Source: Variovorax boronicumulans
GTDB lineage: Bacteria; Pseudomonadota; Gammaproteobacteria; Burkholderiales; Burkholderiaceae_C
Assembly: GCF_007677875.1 (NCBI RefSeq)
Contig: NZ_VEDO01000008.1
Span: 62,001 to 126,000, forward strand
Direction: 5' to 3'
Length of the DNA stretch: 64,000 nucleotides
Made by a program: the position numbers and the translations under genes. A model generated the notes under the pieces. It was given only the letters and a program-made list of their open reading frames with translations, did no database searches and had not been told where the DNA came from. Shown here piece by piece: positions 8,430 to 16,479 of the stretch. The number at the start of each line of letters is the position of its first letter. Within the stretch, counting starts at the first letter, position 1.

Positions 8430-8484
8430 GCATATGCACATGCGCGTTCCTTCGTTCTCTTGCGCGCGCGCCGCGGCGACAGTG
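8430..8484 (+). promoter_or_regulatory. Candidate sulfur-type promoter box before the second metQ-like gene
   Basis: GCATATGCA (8430-8438) lies 13 bases before TTCGTT (8451-8456), and GACAGT follows at 8478-8483. The spacing from TTCGTT to the -10-like block is the same as at 5612-5644 and 23712-23744. The start codon is at 8513. No other candidate promoter is visible between 8380 and 8513. Confidence 0.5.
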
Positions 8485-8512
8485 CCGTCTCCAACACTTC
8501 GCACCGCGCGCC

Positions 8513-9328
8513 ATGACGCCTTTCCTCCGCCACCGCCGCACCCTGCTGGCCGGTACCGCCACCGCTCTGCTGGCCCTGTCTGCCTCTGCCATCGCCCAGG
8601 ACAAACAACGCCTGAAGGTCGGCATCTCGGTCGGCAATGCCGAGCAGATCTTCGAAGTCGTCAAGAAGGTCGCGGCGCGCGACGGCCTGCAGCTGGACAT
8701 GGTGGTGTTCAACGACTACCAGTTGCCCAACGCCGCGCTGGCCGCCGGCGACCTGGACGCCAACGCCTTCCAGCACCGGCCCTTCCTGGACAACCAGAAC
8801 AAGGCGCGCGGCTTCGACATCGTGCCCGTGGGTCTCACGGTCACCGCGCCGCTGGGCTTTTACTCGCGCAAGATCAAGTCGCTGGATGCGCTGCCCGAGG
8901 GCGCGTCGGTCGGCATCCAGAACGATCCCTCCAACGGCAACCGCGCGCTGCTGCTGCTGCAAAGCGCTGGCCTCGTCACGCTCAAGCCCGAGGCTGTGAA
9001 GCACAACAACGCCACGCCGCTGGACGTGGTGGCCAACCCGAAGAAGCTCAAGCTCGTGCCGCTGGATGCCGCGCAGCTGCCGCGCTCGCTCGACGACCTC
9101 GTGATCGCTTCGATCAACAACGACTACGCGGAGAAGGCCGGCCTCTCGCTGGCGCGCGACGCCGTCATCAAGGAATCGCCCCAGAGCCCCTACGCCAACC
9201 TGATCGCGGTGCGCCGCGCCGACCAGGACAAGCCCTGGGCCAAGCGCATGGTGGCCGCCTACCAGTCGCCCGAGGTCAGGCAGTTCATCGAGACCAAGTT
9301 CAATGGTGCCCTGGTGCCGGCGTTCTGA
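8513..9328 (+). CDS. Orphan MetQ/NlpA-family substrate-binding protein
   Basis: The 271-residue protein has a signal peptide (MTPFLRHRRTLLAG, twin basic residues, cleavage near SASAIAQ) and the MetQ fold core: VVFNDYQLPNAALAAGDLDANAFQHRPFL, then QNDPSNGNRALLLLQ and NPKKLKLVPLDAAQLPRSL. It should bind methionine or a chemically related thioether in the periplasm. No ATPase or permease gene is next to it, so it may use the MetNI encoded at 3966-5460. It is one of three MetQ homologues in 22 kb, each divergent in the ligand-contact region, which points to specialised substrates. Confidence 0.85.
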   Translation: MTPFLRHRRTLLAGTATALLALSASAIAQDKQRLKVGISVGNAEQIFEVVKKVAARDGLQLDMVVFNDYQLPNAALAAGDLDANAFQHRPFLDNQNKARGFDIVPVGLTVTAPLGFYSRKIKSLDALPEGASVGIQNDPSNGNRALLLLQSAGLVTLKPEAVKHNNATPLDVVANPKKLKLVPLDAAQLPRSLDDLVIASINNDYAEKAGLSLARDAVIKESPQSPYANLIAVRRADQDKPWAKRMVAAYQSPEVRQFIETKFNGALVPAF

Positions 9329-9748
9329 GACATCGCCCTGCAAGACCACCCACAGCGATGCGATGGCATGGCAGTGGGAAAGCGCCAAAGCAATCCCCAC
9401 GTCAACGCCATCGTGGGGCTGGAGCAGGACCGCGGCGCGGCCTGGGGTCGCAGCGCTGGTCACCATGCGGCGAATTTCTCGGTGTCATCGACCGCAGAGG
9501 CGCGGACAAGTCCACACCGCTGCGCGCCGTGATCGGCTCCATCTGCGCCCACGAGCCGGTGCTGGGAGACGCGCGTGAGGTTCGAGGTCATCGTGATTCG
9601 TGTCGCGCTGGTCTCGGTGCTGCCATGCGCGGGCGAGCGGCTGGCGCGGCGCGTGGACCACCGTGCGTGAGCTCCGGGCCGCCGCCCTTTCATCGAACGC
9701 TGCGTTGCCGCACACTGACCACTTTCAACCACCACCAGGAGAACCACC
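9329..9748. other. 420-bp gap, with a possible ABC-ATPase remnant
   Basis: No intact gene is visible. At 9467-9572 one plus-strand frame reads GEFLGVIDRRGADKST followed by PLRAVIGSI, which resembles the Walker A region of an ABC-transporter ATPase (expected GRNGAGKST) with substitutions at key glycines. There is no start, and the similarity ends within about 35 codons. It may be a decayed gene fragment or chance. The dodecin Shine-Dalgarno (AGGAGA) is at the right end. Confidence 0.3.
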
Positions 9749-9955
9749 ATGTCCAACCATGTCTACAAGACGCTGGAGCTCACGGGTTCGTCGCCCACCG
9801 GCATCGAAGACGCCGTGCAGACGGCCATCGCCAAGGCCCACGAGACCGTGCGGAACATCCAGTGGTTCCAGGTGACCGAGACGCGCGGCCATGTGGTCGA
9901 CGGCAAGGTGGCGCACTGGCAGGTGGGCCTGAAGATCGGCTTCACGCTGGAGTGA
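9749..9955 (+). CDS. Dodecin, small flavin-binding protein
   Basis: A 68-residue protein typical of dodecins: [26 protein letters not shown], then the helix and [27 protein letters not shown], with the flavin-stacking tryptophan in the IQWFQV strand. Dodecins assemble as hollow dodecamers that bind riboflavin, FMN or FAD in pairs and buffer flavins. The start has a strong AGGAGA at 9737-9742. In a region dense with flavin enzymes, flavin storage would fit, but this link is inference. It is convergent with the FUSC gene. Confidence 0.92.
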   Translation: MSNHVYKTLELTGSSPTGIEDAVQTAIAKAHETVRNIQWFQVTETRGHVVDGKVAHWQVGLKIGFTLE

Positions 9956-9967
9956 GGCCCGGCGGCG

Positions 9968-12090
9968 TCAGGCCATCCGCTGCGCTTCGCGTTGCAGCGG
10001 GCCCAGCAGCTGCATGGCCAGCGCCAGCTGTGGCTGGGTCGATGCGCCCGGTGCGAGCTCGGGCAAGGGCGTTGCCGCCGTCTCCGCCTGCGGCTGGCGC
10101 AGCCGCTCGGCCAGCGTGACCAGGCCCGCGCCGAGCGCTGCCGCATCGCGGCGCAAGGCCAGATCCTGGCCCTCGCCCGCCAGCGTGCCGCGGTGCGCAC
10201 CCAGGGCCGACAGGTAGTTGAGCAAGGTGTGCGAGAGCACCAGGAAGCGGCCGCAGGCTTCGAACATCGGCCGCGCGTGGACCGGTTCCTTGAGCATGGA
10301 CGCATAGGCGTTGGACAGCGCCGCATCGGCGCTGTGGGCGCTGCGCCGGACGATGCGGTAGGCCAGGTGGTCCTGCTTGCCGGCGCCGGCCTGGGCCACG
10401 ATCTCCTCCAGGTAGGCGGCCTGGCTGCGCAGTGCCCGTTCGGCCAGCTGCGACCATTGGCGCGACTGCCAGTTCGGCAGCACCAGCCAGCCGCCAGCCA
10501 GGCCAGCGCACCGCCGACCACCGTGTCCAGCATGCGCGTGGGGATCACGCCGTCGCCCATGCCGGCCTGGTGGAAGCTGAGCAGCAGCAGCACCGTGACC
10601 GAGGCCGTGGCCCGCGTGTAATGGGTGTGGCGGCTGCCCAGGAACACGCCGGCGGCCACCACCAGCAGGGCCGACTGCAGCACCGTGCCGGGGAACAGGC
10701 GGATCGCCGCCCAGCCCAGGCACAGGCCCAGCGCCGTGCCGCCGGCCCGTTGCACCATGCGCCGGCGCGTGTCGGCATAGCCCGGCTGGCTCACGAAGAC
10801 GATGGTCAGCAGCACCCAGTAGGCATGCGGGTCGCGCGTCGTCGCCACGATGGCGCTGCCGAGCAGCAGCGTCAGCGCCAACCGCAACCCGTGCCGCAGC
10901 AGCGGCGACTGCCAGTGCAGCTGGCCGAGCACGCGCTGCCAGGCGGCACGCAGGTCGCGCGGCGCGCTGTCGTGCAGCGCATCGCGTGGCGTGCCCTGCA
11001 GAGGCTGCTCCAGCGCGGGCAGCACGCTGGCCATCGCGCCGAGGTTGCGGCCCAGCTGCTGCACCGCGCCCAGCGCCCGCTGCGCCGCGGGCTGCTGCGC
11101 AAGCGGGCCGGCCAGCAGGTGCGCGATGGCGGCCTGCATGTCCTCGATGGCGCGCGTGGTGCTGCCGGTGTGGACCGGGCTGCCACGGGCCGCGATGGCC
11201 TCGGCGAACTTGAGCAGCTGGGCACCCAGCCGGGTCAGCACGCGCTGGCAGCGGTACAGCGCGTCCGAATGGAACAGGGTCTCGGCCAGCAGGCCGTAGT
11301 CCTCGTGCGAGGAGTTCACGCGCTCGTGGATGTCCTGGGCGGCGAAGTACTGGCGCATCGCCAGCTGCAGCCAGCGCGGGCGCGGCCCGTCCGCTGCGGG
11401 CAAACGGCTGAGCAGGCTTTCCTTGGTGGCGTCCAGGGCCAGCACCACGCGGCCGTTGTGCAGGGCCAGCGCCATGCGGCGTCCGGCCAGGTCGATGTCG
11501 CGCACGGGCTCGAGCAGCTGGGCCTTCAGGCGCAGCTGCTCGCCGAGCAGCGCATACAGGCGCGACATGCGGTGGCGCAGCGTGGCACGCGGCAGCAGCG
11601 CCGCCCACAGCACCGAGACCACGCCGTACCAGGCCGCGCCCAGCAGCAGCAACGCCAGGGCCCGGTCGCTGCGGCCCTGGTGCGCCAGCATCGCGATGTA
11701 GATGGCGAACACCAGCGCCGCCAGCGCCACCGCGCGGTAACGTTCGCCGAGCGCACCGATCAGCGTGAGCACAAGCGCCGCCGCGGCCAGCACCCCGGCC
11801 TGCAGCAGCGGCAGCGGCTGGCTGGCCTGCACCGCCAGGCCGACCGCCGCGAACGCCGCCAGCGTCAGCCCCTGCGCGCGCAGCCGACCGCGCCAGCCGT
11901 CGTCGGACTCGGCCAGAGCGCTGGCGATCACCCCGAGCATGGCCGGCATGAAGCTGTGCTCCCAGCCGGCCCACCAGCCCAGCAGCAGGACGCAGAGCAG
12001 GGCCACGAAGGCGCGCACGCCCCGCGCCACGCCCTCGTGGTTGCGCGTGCGGCTCCAGGTGACGCGCCAGTCCAGGCCCGGCGCGCTCAT
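9968..12090 (-). pseudogene. FUSC/YccS-family inner-membrane exporter, interrupted by a 1-base frameshift
   Basis: From the ATG at 12090 the frame encodes two hydrophobic halves of the fusaric-acid-resistance/YccS family (MSAPGLDWRVTW..., then TM clusters such as GVRAFVALLCVLLLGWWAGW and HAYWVLLTIVFVSQPGYADTR). At about 10489-10494 the reading frame slips: the open frame after ALAWLAAGW becomes unlike protein, while the -1 frame continues LVLPNWQSRQW to the stop at 9968. The total length is one base short of a multiple of three, so restoring a single base would give about 707 residues. The break is in a CTGGC-rich repeat. The family exports aromatic acids and other amphiphiles. It may be a real pseudogene or an assembly error. 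Confidence 0.8.
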
Positions 12091-12230
12091 CGGCCCGCCC
12101 CGCGCGCGCGGACCGGGATGCAGGCCCAGGCACCGGCCTGGCAAGGAGTCGATGGCATGCGAAGGGGCGGGGAAAAGCCGCAGAGCTTATCGCGAAGCGC
12201 TGCGGCCCCGGCCCGCCGGTCGTGCGCGTA

Positions 12231-12686
12231 TCAGGGCGGGTGACCGGCCTGCTGCAGCGCCGCGGCCAGCCTGTCGATCTCCTCGCAGCCGGGGGGACCG
12301 CAAACGATGCGCAGGTAGCCCAGGTTGCGCCGCGCCCCGGCGATGTCGCCAGTGGCAATGAACAGCTCGCCCTGGTACTGCAGCGCGGGCCGGTAGGCGC
12401 CATCGAAGAACAGCGCCTCCTGGTAGCTGCGGGCGGCTTCGCCGTAGCGGCGCAGCTGGCGCTGGCTGTAGCCCAGCAGGTTGTAGATCTCGGCGTGCTG
12501 GACCGCGCGTGCGCGCGCTTGGAGGCGCGCGATGACCTGTTCGTACTCGCCTGCGTAGATCAGGGCCTTCTCGGCCGCCAGGTCGGGCAGGTCGCCGCTG
12601 GGTGCGGCCGCCACCGCGTGGGCGGGGGCGGCCTGCGCCAGCGCGGCCAGCAGCGCCAGGGCCGCCAGTGCCGCCAGTGCCTTCAT
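12231..12686 (-). CDS. Periplasmic TPR protein linked to the ABC importer
   Basis: This 151-residue protein has a signal peptide (MKALAALAALALLAALAQAAPAHA) and TPR-like helices (YEQVIARLQARARAVQHAEIYNLLGYSQRQLRRYGEAARSYQEAL). Its ATG overlaps the stop of the ABC ATPase by four bases (ATGA), so it is translationally coupled as the last gene of the importer operon. TPR proteins of this size act as scaffolds; a specific role in transport is not established. It carries CGPPGC near the C terminus, which might form a disulfide. Confidence 0.75.
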   Translation of the reverse strand: MKALAALAALALLAALAQAAPAHAVAAAPSGDLPDLAAEKALIYAGEYEQVIARLQARARAVQHAEIYNLLGYSQRQLRRYGEAARSYQEALFFDGAYRPALQYQGELFIATGDIAGARRNLGYLRIVCGPPGCEEIDRLAAALQQAGHPP

Positions 12687-13465
12687 GCCGGCACGCTCTC
12701 GGGCACGCGCTGGTACTCGCCCATGGCCGACAAGATCTCGCGCTTGTACTCGGCGAAGCGCGCACCGGCGCGGTCGCGCGGTCGCGGCAGGTCCACATCG
12801 CGCTCGCGCACGATGCGGCCCGGGCCGGCGTTCATGACGATGACCTTGTCGGACAGGAACAGCGCCTCGTCCACGTCGTGCGTGACCAGGATCATGGTCA
12901 CGCCCTCGACGCGCCAGATGCGCTGGATCTCCTCCTGCAGCCGGATGCGCGTGAGCGCGTCCAGCGCGCCGAGCGGCTCGTCGAGCAGCAGGATCTCGGG
13001 CTTGTTGACGAGTGCGCGCGCGATCGCCGCGCGCTGTGCCATGCCGCCCGAGAGCTGGTGCGGGTAGGCCTTCTCGAAGCCCGACAGGCCGACCAGCGCG
13101 ATGTGCTCGCGCACCGACTGCTGCTTGCGCTCGGGCGGCCAGGGCGAGTTCAGGAGCGACAGGCCGACGTTCTGCTCCAGCGTGAGCCAGGGCAGCAGGC
13201 GGTGGTCCTGGAACACGATGCCGCGCGACAGGCTGGCGCCCGCGATGCGCTCGCCGTGCACGAGGATGTCGCCCGTGTAGGTGGGGTCCAAGCCGGCGAT
13301 CAGGCGCAGCAGCGTGGACTTGCCGCAGCCGCTGGGGCCGACGATGGAGACGAAGGCGCCCGGCGCCACGTCAAAGCTGGCGTGCTGCAGCACGTCCAGC
13401 CGCGGACGGCCCTCGACCTCGTAGCTTTTGGACACATCGCGGATCTGCAGTTGTCCCTTGCTCAT
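12683..13465 (-). CDS. ABC transporter ATPase, TauB/SsuB/NrtD type
   Basis: The 260-residue ATPase shows Walker A GPSGCGKST (43-51), a Q-loop FQDHRLLPWLT, signature LSGGMAQR and Walker B ILLLDEPLGALD. The QDHRLLPW Q-loop and short length are typical of ATPases of taurine, alkanesulfonate, nitrate and related importers. It acts with the permease whose stop it overlaps (13462-13465) and with the binding protein at 14396. In this neighbourhood a sulfonate or similar organosulfur compound is the likely cargo, but the sequence alone does not decide. Confidence 0.88.
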   Translation of the reverse strand: MSKGQLQIRDVSKSYEVEGRPRLDVLQHASFDVAPGAFVSIVGPSGCGKSTLLRLIAGLDPTYTGDILVHGERIAGASLSRGIVFQDHRLLPWLTLEQNVGLSLLNSPWPPERKQQSVREHIALVGLSGFEKAYPHQLSGGMAQRAAIARALVNKPEILLLDEPLGALDALTRIRLQEEIQRIWRVEGVTMILVTHDVDEALFLSDKVIVMNAGPGRIVRERDVDLPRPRDRAGARFAEYKREILSAMGEYQRVPESVPA

Positions 13466-14322
13466 TTCGCGGTCCCCTCGAAGCCCTGTTTCCAGCGCAG
13501 CACGCGCCGTTGCAGCGCGTACATGCTGCGGTCGATCGCGAAGCCGATCAGCCCGATCACCACCATGCAGACCAGCAGCTGGTCCGTCATGAGCAGGCTT
13601 TGTGCGCGGAAGATCAGGAAACCCAGGCCCTCCAGCCCGCTCAAGCCCTCGGCCACGACCACCAGCGCCCAGGCCAGGCCCGCGGCGTAACGCAGCGCGA
13701 CCATGATGCTGGGCGTGGCGGCCGGCAGGATCACCTTGCGCACCAGCTGGCCGCGCGTGAGCGTGAGCACCTCGGCCAGCTCCACATAGTTCTTGTCCAC
13801 GCTGCGGATGCCTTGCAGCGTGTTCAGGAACACGGGGAAGAACACCGACTTGGCGATCACGAGGATTTTGGCCGGCGCGCCCAGGCCCAGCCACAGCACG
13901 ATCAGCGGGAACCAGGCGATGCCCGGGATGTGGCGGATGGTGTCGAAGGTCGGGCCGAAGAACCGCTCGACCTTTTGCGACAGCCCCGCCGCGATGCCCA
14001 GGCCCACACCCAGCAGGCTGCCGTACAGGAAGGCCTGGCCCACGATGTTGAGGCTGACCAGGAAGTCCAGCAGCAGGTTCTGCCCGGTCAGCATGGTCCA
14101 GAAGGCCCGGACCACCGCGATGGGTTCGGGCAGGAAGACCTTGTCGACCCACTGCAGCGAGACCGCGGTCTGCCACCAGGCCAGCACCAGCAGCGGCAGC
14201 ATGAAGCCGATCCAGCCGCCGTTGCCGAGCGCGCGGCGCAGCCTTCCCGGCCCGGCGGGCCCCTTCTCCAGCGTCTTGGGCTGCGCCTGCACGGCGCCGA
14301 TCACCTCAGCAGCCGCGCTCAT
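13462..14322 (-). CDS. ABC transporter permease, TauC/SsuC type
   Basis: This 286-residue protein has about six transmembrane segments and the EAA loop (ELAEVLTLTRGQLVRKVILPAATPSIMVAL), matching BPD_transp_1 permeases of the sulfonate/nitrate/taurine family. It forms the inner-membrane channel. The ATG at 14322 follows a 73-bp spacer from the binding-protein gene, and the stop overlaps the ATPase start. Order is binding protein, permease, ATPase, TPR protein. Confidence 0.88.
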   Translation of the reverse strand: MSAAAEVIGAVQAQPKTLEKGPAGPGRLRRALGNGGWIGFMLPLLVLAWWQTAVSLQWVDKVFLPEPIAVVRAFWTMLTGQNLLLDFLVSLNIVGQAFLYGSLLGVGLGIAAGLSQKVERFFGPTFDTIRHIPGIAWFPLIVLWLGLGAPAKILVIAKSVFFPVFLNTLQGIRSVDKNYVELAEVLTLTRGQLVRKVILPAATPSIMVALRYAAGLAWALVVVAEGLSGLEGLGFLIFRAQSLLMTDQLLVCMVVIGLIGFAIDRSMYALQRRVLRWKQGFEGTAK

Positions 14323-14395
14323 TGATGCCCCCTTCGGCCTGCGGCCTGTCCCCCCGAGGGGGAGCGAGCTTGCTCGGGGCGGCCCAGCGCGGCGC
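14323..14395 (-). repeat. GC-rich intercistronic palindromic element
   Basis: Between the binding-protein and permease genes lies a stretch with nested inverted repeats: CCCCGAG (14352-14358) with CTCGGGG (14373-14379), and the smaller CGAGC/GCTCG pair (14365-14369, 14372-14376). The block is flanked by GCGCTCAT on both sides (14316-14322 region and 14392-14399), so the start of the permease gene and the end of the binding-protein gene carry a short direct repeat. This looks like a mobile or repetitive intergenic unit (REP-like) that could also stabilise the upstream message. No second copy was found in this window. Confidence 0.5.
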
Positions 14396-15484
14396 TCATC
14401 GGTAGATCGTGTGCGAGCCGCCCACGAAGAAGCGGCCGTCGATGAAGGCATCGACCTGGGCGTCGGTCAGCTTGCGCTCGGACAGGATGTCGTCGCCGTT
14501 GGCGATGTACCAGTCGCGGAAGGTCTTGATGGCCTGGCGCGCCTTGTCGGCATTGGGCTCGCCGGCCATGAAGTCCCATTGGCCCAGGTGGGTGATCTGG
14601 AACTTGGCGACTTCCAGCGGCACGCGCGTTTCCTTGGCGATGATCTTGGCGGCCTCGTCCACGTTGTCGTTGGCCCACTCGGAGGTGCGCTCGCGCGCGG
14701 CCAGGAAGGCCTTCACCACGTCGGGGTGCTTCTCGGCGAATTCGCGCCGCGCGAAGTAGGTCACGCGGCCGCCGTTCTGCACGTAGACGCCGTCGTCGGG
14801 CGAGCGGCCCACCACCTTGAGCTTGCCGGCCAGCCAGGCACCCGTGAAGGCACCGGCCGCCAGGTGGGCCGAGGTGGCGTCGATGGCGCCGGACAGGATG
14901 CCCGAGACCACGACCGAGCCGTTGTCGATGGACTCGTAGCGCACGCGGCCCTTCTTCTCGCGCGCATCCAGCGGCAGGCCGGCCTTGGTCAGCGTCTCGA
15001 ACGGCGAGGACCAGTAGCAGCTGATGCGGCTGCTGCCGAACTTCTTGCCGTCCAGGTCGGCCACGGTCTGGATCTTGTCGTTGTCGGCGCGCGCGAGGAT
15101 GGGCGCGCGGTAGCGGTTGGAGGGCTCGGACACCCAGACCACCACGCCGTCCAGACCGTTGGCGCGGTGCACCGTGGCCGGGTAGATCATGCGCTGTGCG
15201 ATGGCCAGCTTGCCGCCGCCCACGGCCGCGCTCTCGGCGCCGATCAGCTCGGCCGTGCTGGTGGCGATCAGGTTGATCTTCTTCGTGCCGATCTTGTCGA
15301 ACTCCTGCTTGAAGAAGCCCTTCTCGCGGGCCACCACGGTCCAGGGCGAGAGCTGCAGGTTGATCTCGGGCAGCACTTCGGCGGTGGCGGCGCCGGCGCC
15401 CAGGGCCAGGCCCAGCGCGATGGCCAGGGCGTGCAGCGGACGCCGCAGGCCGCGGCGCAGGGAGGTGGAGGAAGCGTCGTTCAT
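14396..15484 (-). CDS. ABC transporter substrate-binding protein, sulfonate/nitrate/taurine (NMT1/OpuAC) family
   Basis: This 362-residue periplasmic protein has a signal peptide (RRPLHALAIALGLALGAGAATA) and the family core (NLQLSPWTVVAREKGFFKQEF, then AELIGAESAAVGGGKLAIAQ and the DLDGKKFGSSRISCYWSSPF region). It is the receptor for the permease and ATPase downstream. At 362 residues it is longer than TauA/SsuA (about 320), with insertions around SNRYRAPILARADND. It is divergent from an anchored binding protein at 15595, with the palindrome at 15591 in the shared spacer. The exact ligand cannot be read from the sequence. Confidence 0.85.
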   Translation of the reverse strand: MNDASSTSLRRGLRRPLHALAIALGLALGAGAATAEVLPEINLQLSPWTVVAREKGFFKQEFDKIGTKKINLIATSTAELIGAESAAVGGGKLAIAQRMIYPATVHRANGLDGVVVWVSEPSNRYRAPILARADNDKIQTVADLDGKKFGSSRISCYWSSPFETLTKAGLPLDAREKKGRVRYESIDNGSVVVSGILSGAIDATSAHLAAGAFTGAWLAGKLKVVGRSPDDGVYVQNGGRVTYFARREFAEKHPDVVKAFLAARERTSEWANDNVDEAAKIIAKETRVPLEVAKFQITHLGQWDFMAGEPNADKARQAIKTFRDWYIANGDDILSERKLTDAQVDAFIDGRFFVGGSHTIYR

Positions 15485-15590
15485 ACGTGTTCCGTGGTGG
15501 TGAGGAAAGGACCCAAGCCACCGGACCGGCGGTCCAGCGTGCGGCCCGCATTCTTGGAAGCGCGCAGGTCGCTTGTGAACCGCGCATTTC

Positions 15591-15598
15591 GCATATGC
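15591..15598. promoter_or_regulatory. GCATATGC palindrome in a divergent promoter
   Basis: The perfect palindrome GCATATGC lies 107 bp upstream of the ABC importer operon and overlaps the putative start codon region of the divergent gene at 15595. Toward the importer the strand then reads TTCACA, 18 bases, AAGAAT, a plausible sigma-70 promoter. The same box occurs near 5594, 8430 and 20490. Confidence 0.5.
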
Positions 15599-16479
15599 AT
15601 CTGCACATTGCGCAGTTGGTGGGCACCGCGTCCGGTGCTGCAATCGCCGCCGTGCAAGTCCTCCCCCGCTTCTTCCAGCGCGCACCCGTGTGGCTGCTCG
15701 CGCTCGTCGGTGCCGCCGCCGCGACCGCAGCCGCCTGGGCGTTGGTGCCACCCGAGGCGCCGCCCCGCTGGGAGCGGTTGCGCATCGGCGTGCTGCCCAG
15801 CGCCATGCCGCTGCACAGCGCCACGCGCGCCTACACCGAGGAAGGCCACGAACTCGCGCTGGCCCGCGCGCTCGGCGAACACCTGGGTGCGGCGCCGCAG
15901 CTCGTGGCGCTCGCGCCCGAGGCCTTCGCCGGCGCGCTCGCGCGCGGCCAGGTCGACGCCATCCTCGTGCGCGGGCCGGTGTCCGATGCGGCCCGCGCCG
16001 GCCTGCAGGTGCTGCCCACGGGCTACCGCTCCGGCACGGCCGCCGCCATGCGCTCGGACAAGCCGCTGCGCCGCTGGGAAGCCCTGCGCGGCAAGACCGT
16101 CTGCGTCTCGCGCGCCAACCTGGGCGCGCAGGCGCTGGCGCAGCGCGCGGGCGCCCGGCTGCAGCTGTTCGATGCGCCGGCCCAGGCCCTGGTGCAGGTG
16201 CGCACCGGCGCCTGCGATGCCGCCCTGCACGACGAGGACCAGTTGCAGGCCCTGTTCCAGCGCAGGGAGTGGCACAAGTTCTCGGCCACGCTGCCGGCCG
16301 CGGAGCCGGCCGAGCTGCTGCTGCTGGCCGCCACGGCGCGGCCGCAGGCGCTCCAGGCCCTGCAGCGGGCCGTGGCGGCCGAGCGCCGCGCGCCGGCCTG
16401 GCACGAGCGCAACACCCGCTGGGCCGCGAACGTGGCCTACGAGGCCTACTTCGACCAGATCGGGCCGGATTGCCATTGA
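15595..16479 (+). CDS. Membrane-anchored solute-binding-domain protein
   Basis: Most of this 294-residue protein is a periplasmic binding fold (LRIGVLPSAMPLHSATRAYTEEGHELALARALGEHLG, later GKTVCVSRANLGAQALAQ), like amino-acid-type SBP_bac_3 domains, preceded by a hydrophobic segment around residues 32-52 that should anchor it in the inner membrane. A start at 15595 is the first in-frame ATG but overlaps the palindromic box; GTG at 15652 is an alternative that would keep the anchor. Its stop overlaps the TTG start of the dihaem protein, so they are coupled. Role unknown; it might sense a ligand for that enzyme. Confidence 0.65.
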   Translation: MHLHIAQLVGTASGAAIAAVQVLPRFFQRAPVWLLALVGAAAATAAAWALVPPEAPPRWERLRIGVLPSAMPLHSATRAYTEEGHELALARALGEHLGAAPQLVALAPEAFAGALARGQVDAILVRGPVSDAARAGLQVLPTGYRSGTAAAMRSDKPLRRWEALRGKTVCVSRANLGAQALAQRAGARLQLFDAPAQALVQVRTGACDAALHDEDQLQALFQRREWHKFSATLPAAEPAELLLLAATARPQALQALQRAVAAERRAPAWHERNTRWAANVAYEAYFDQIGPDCH

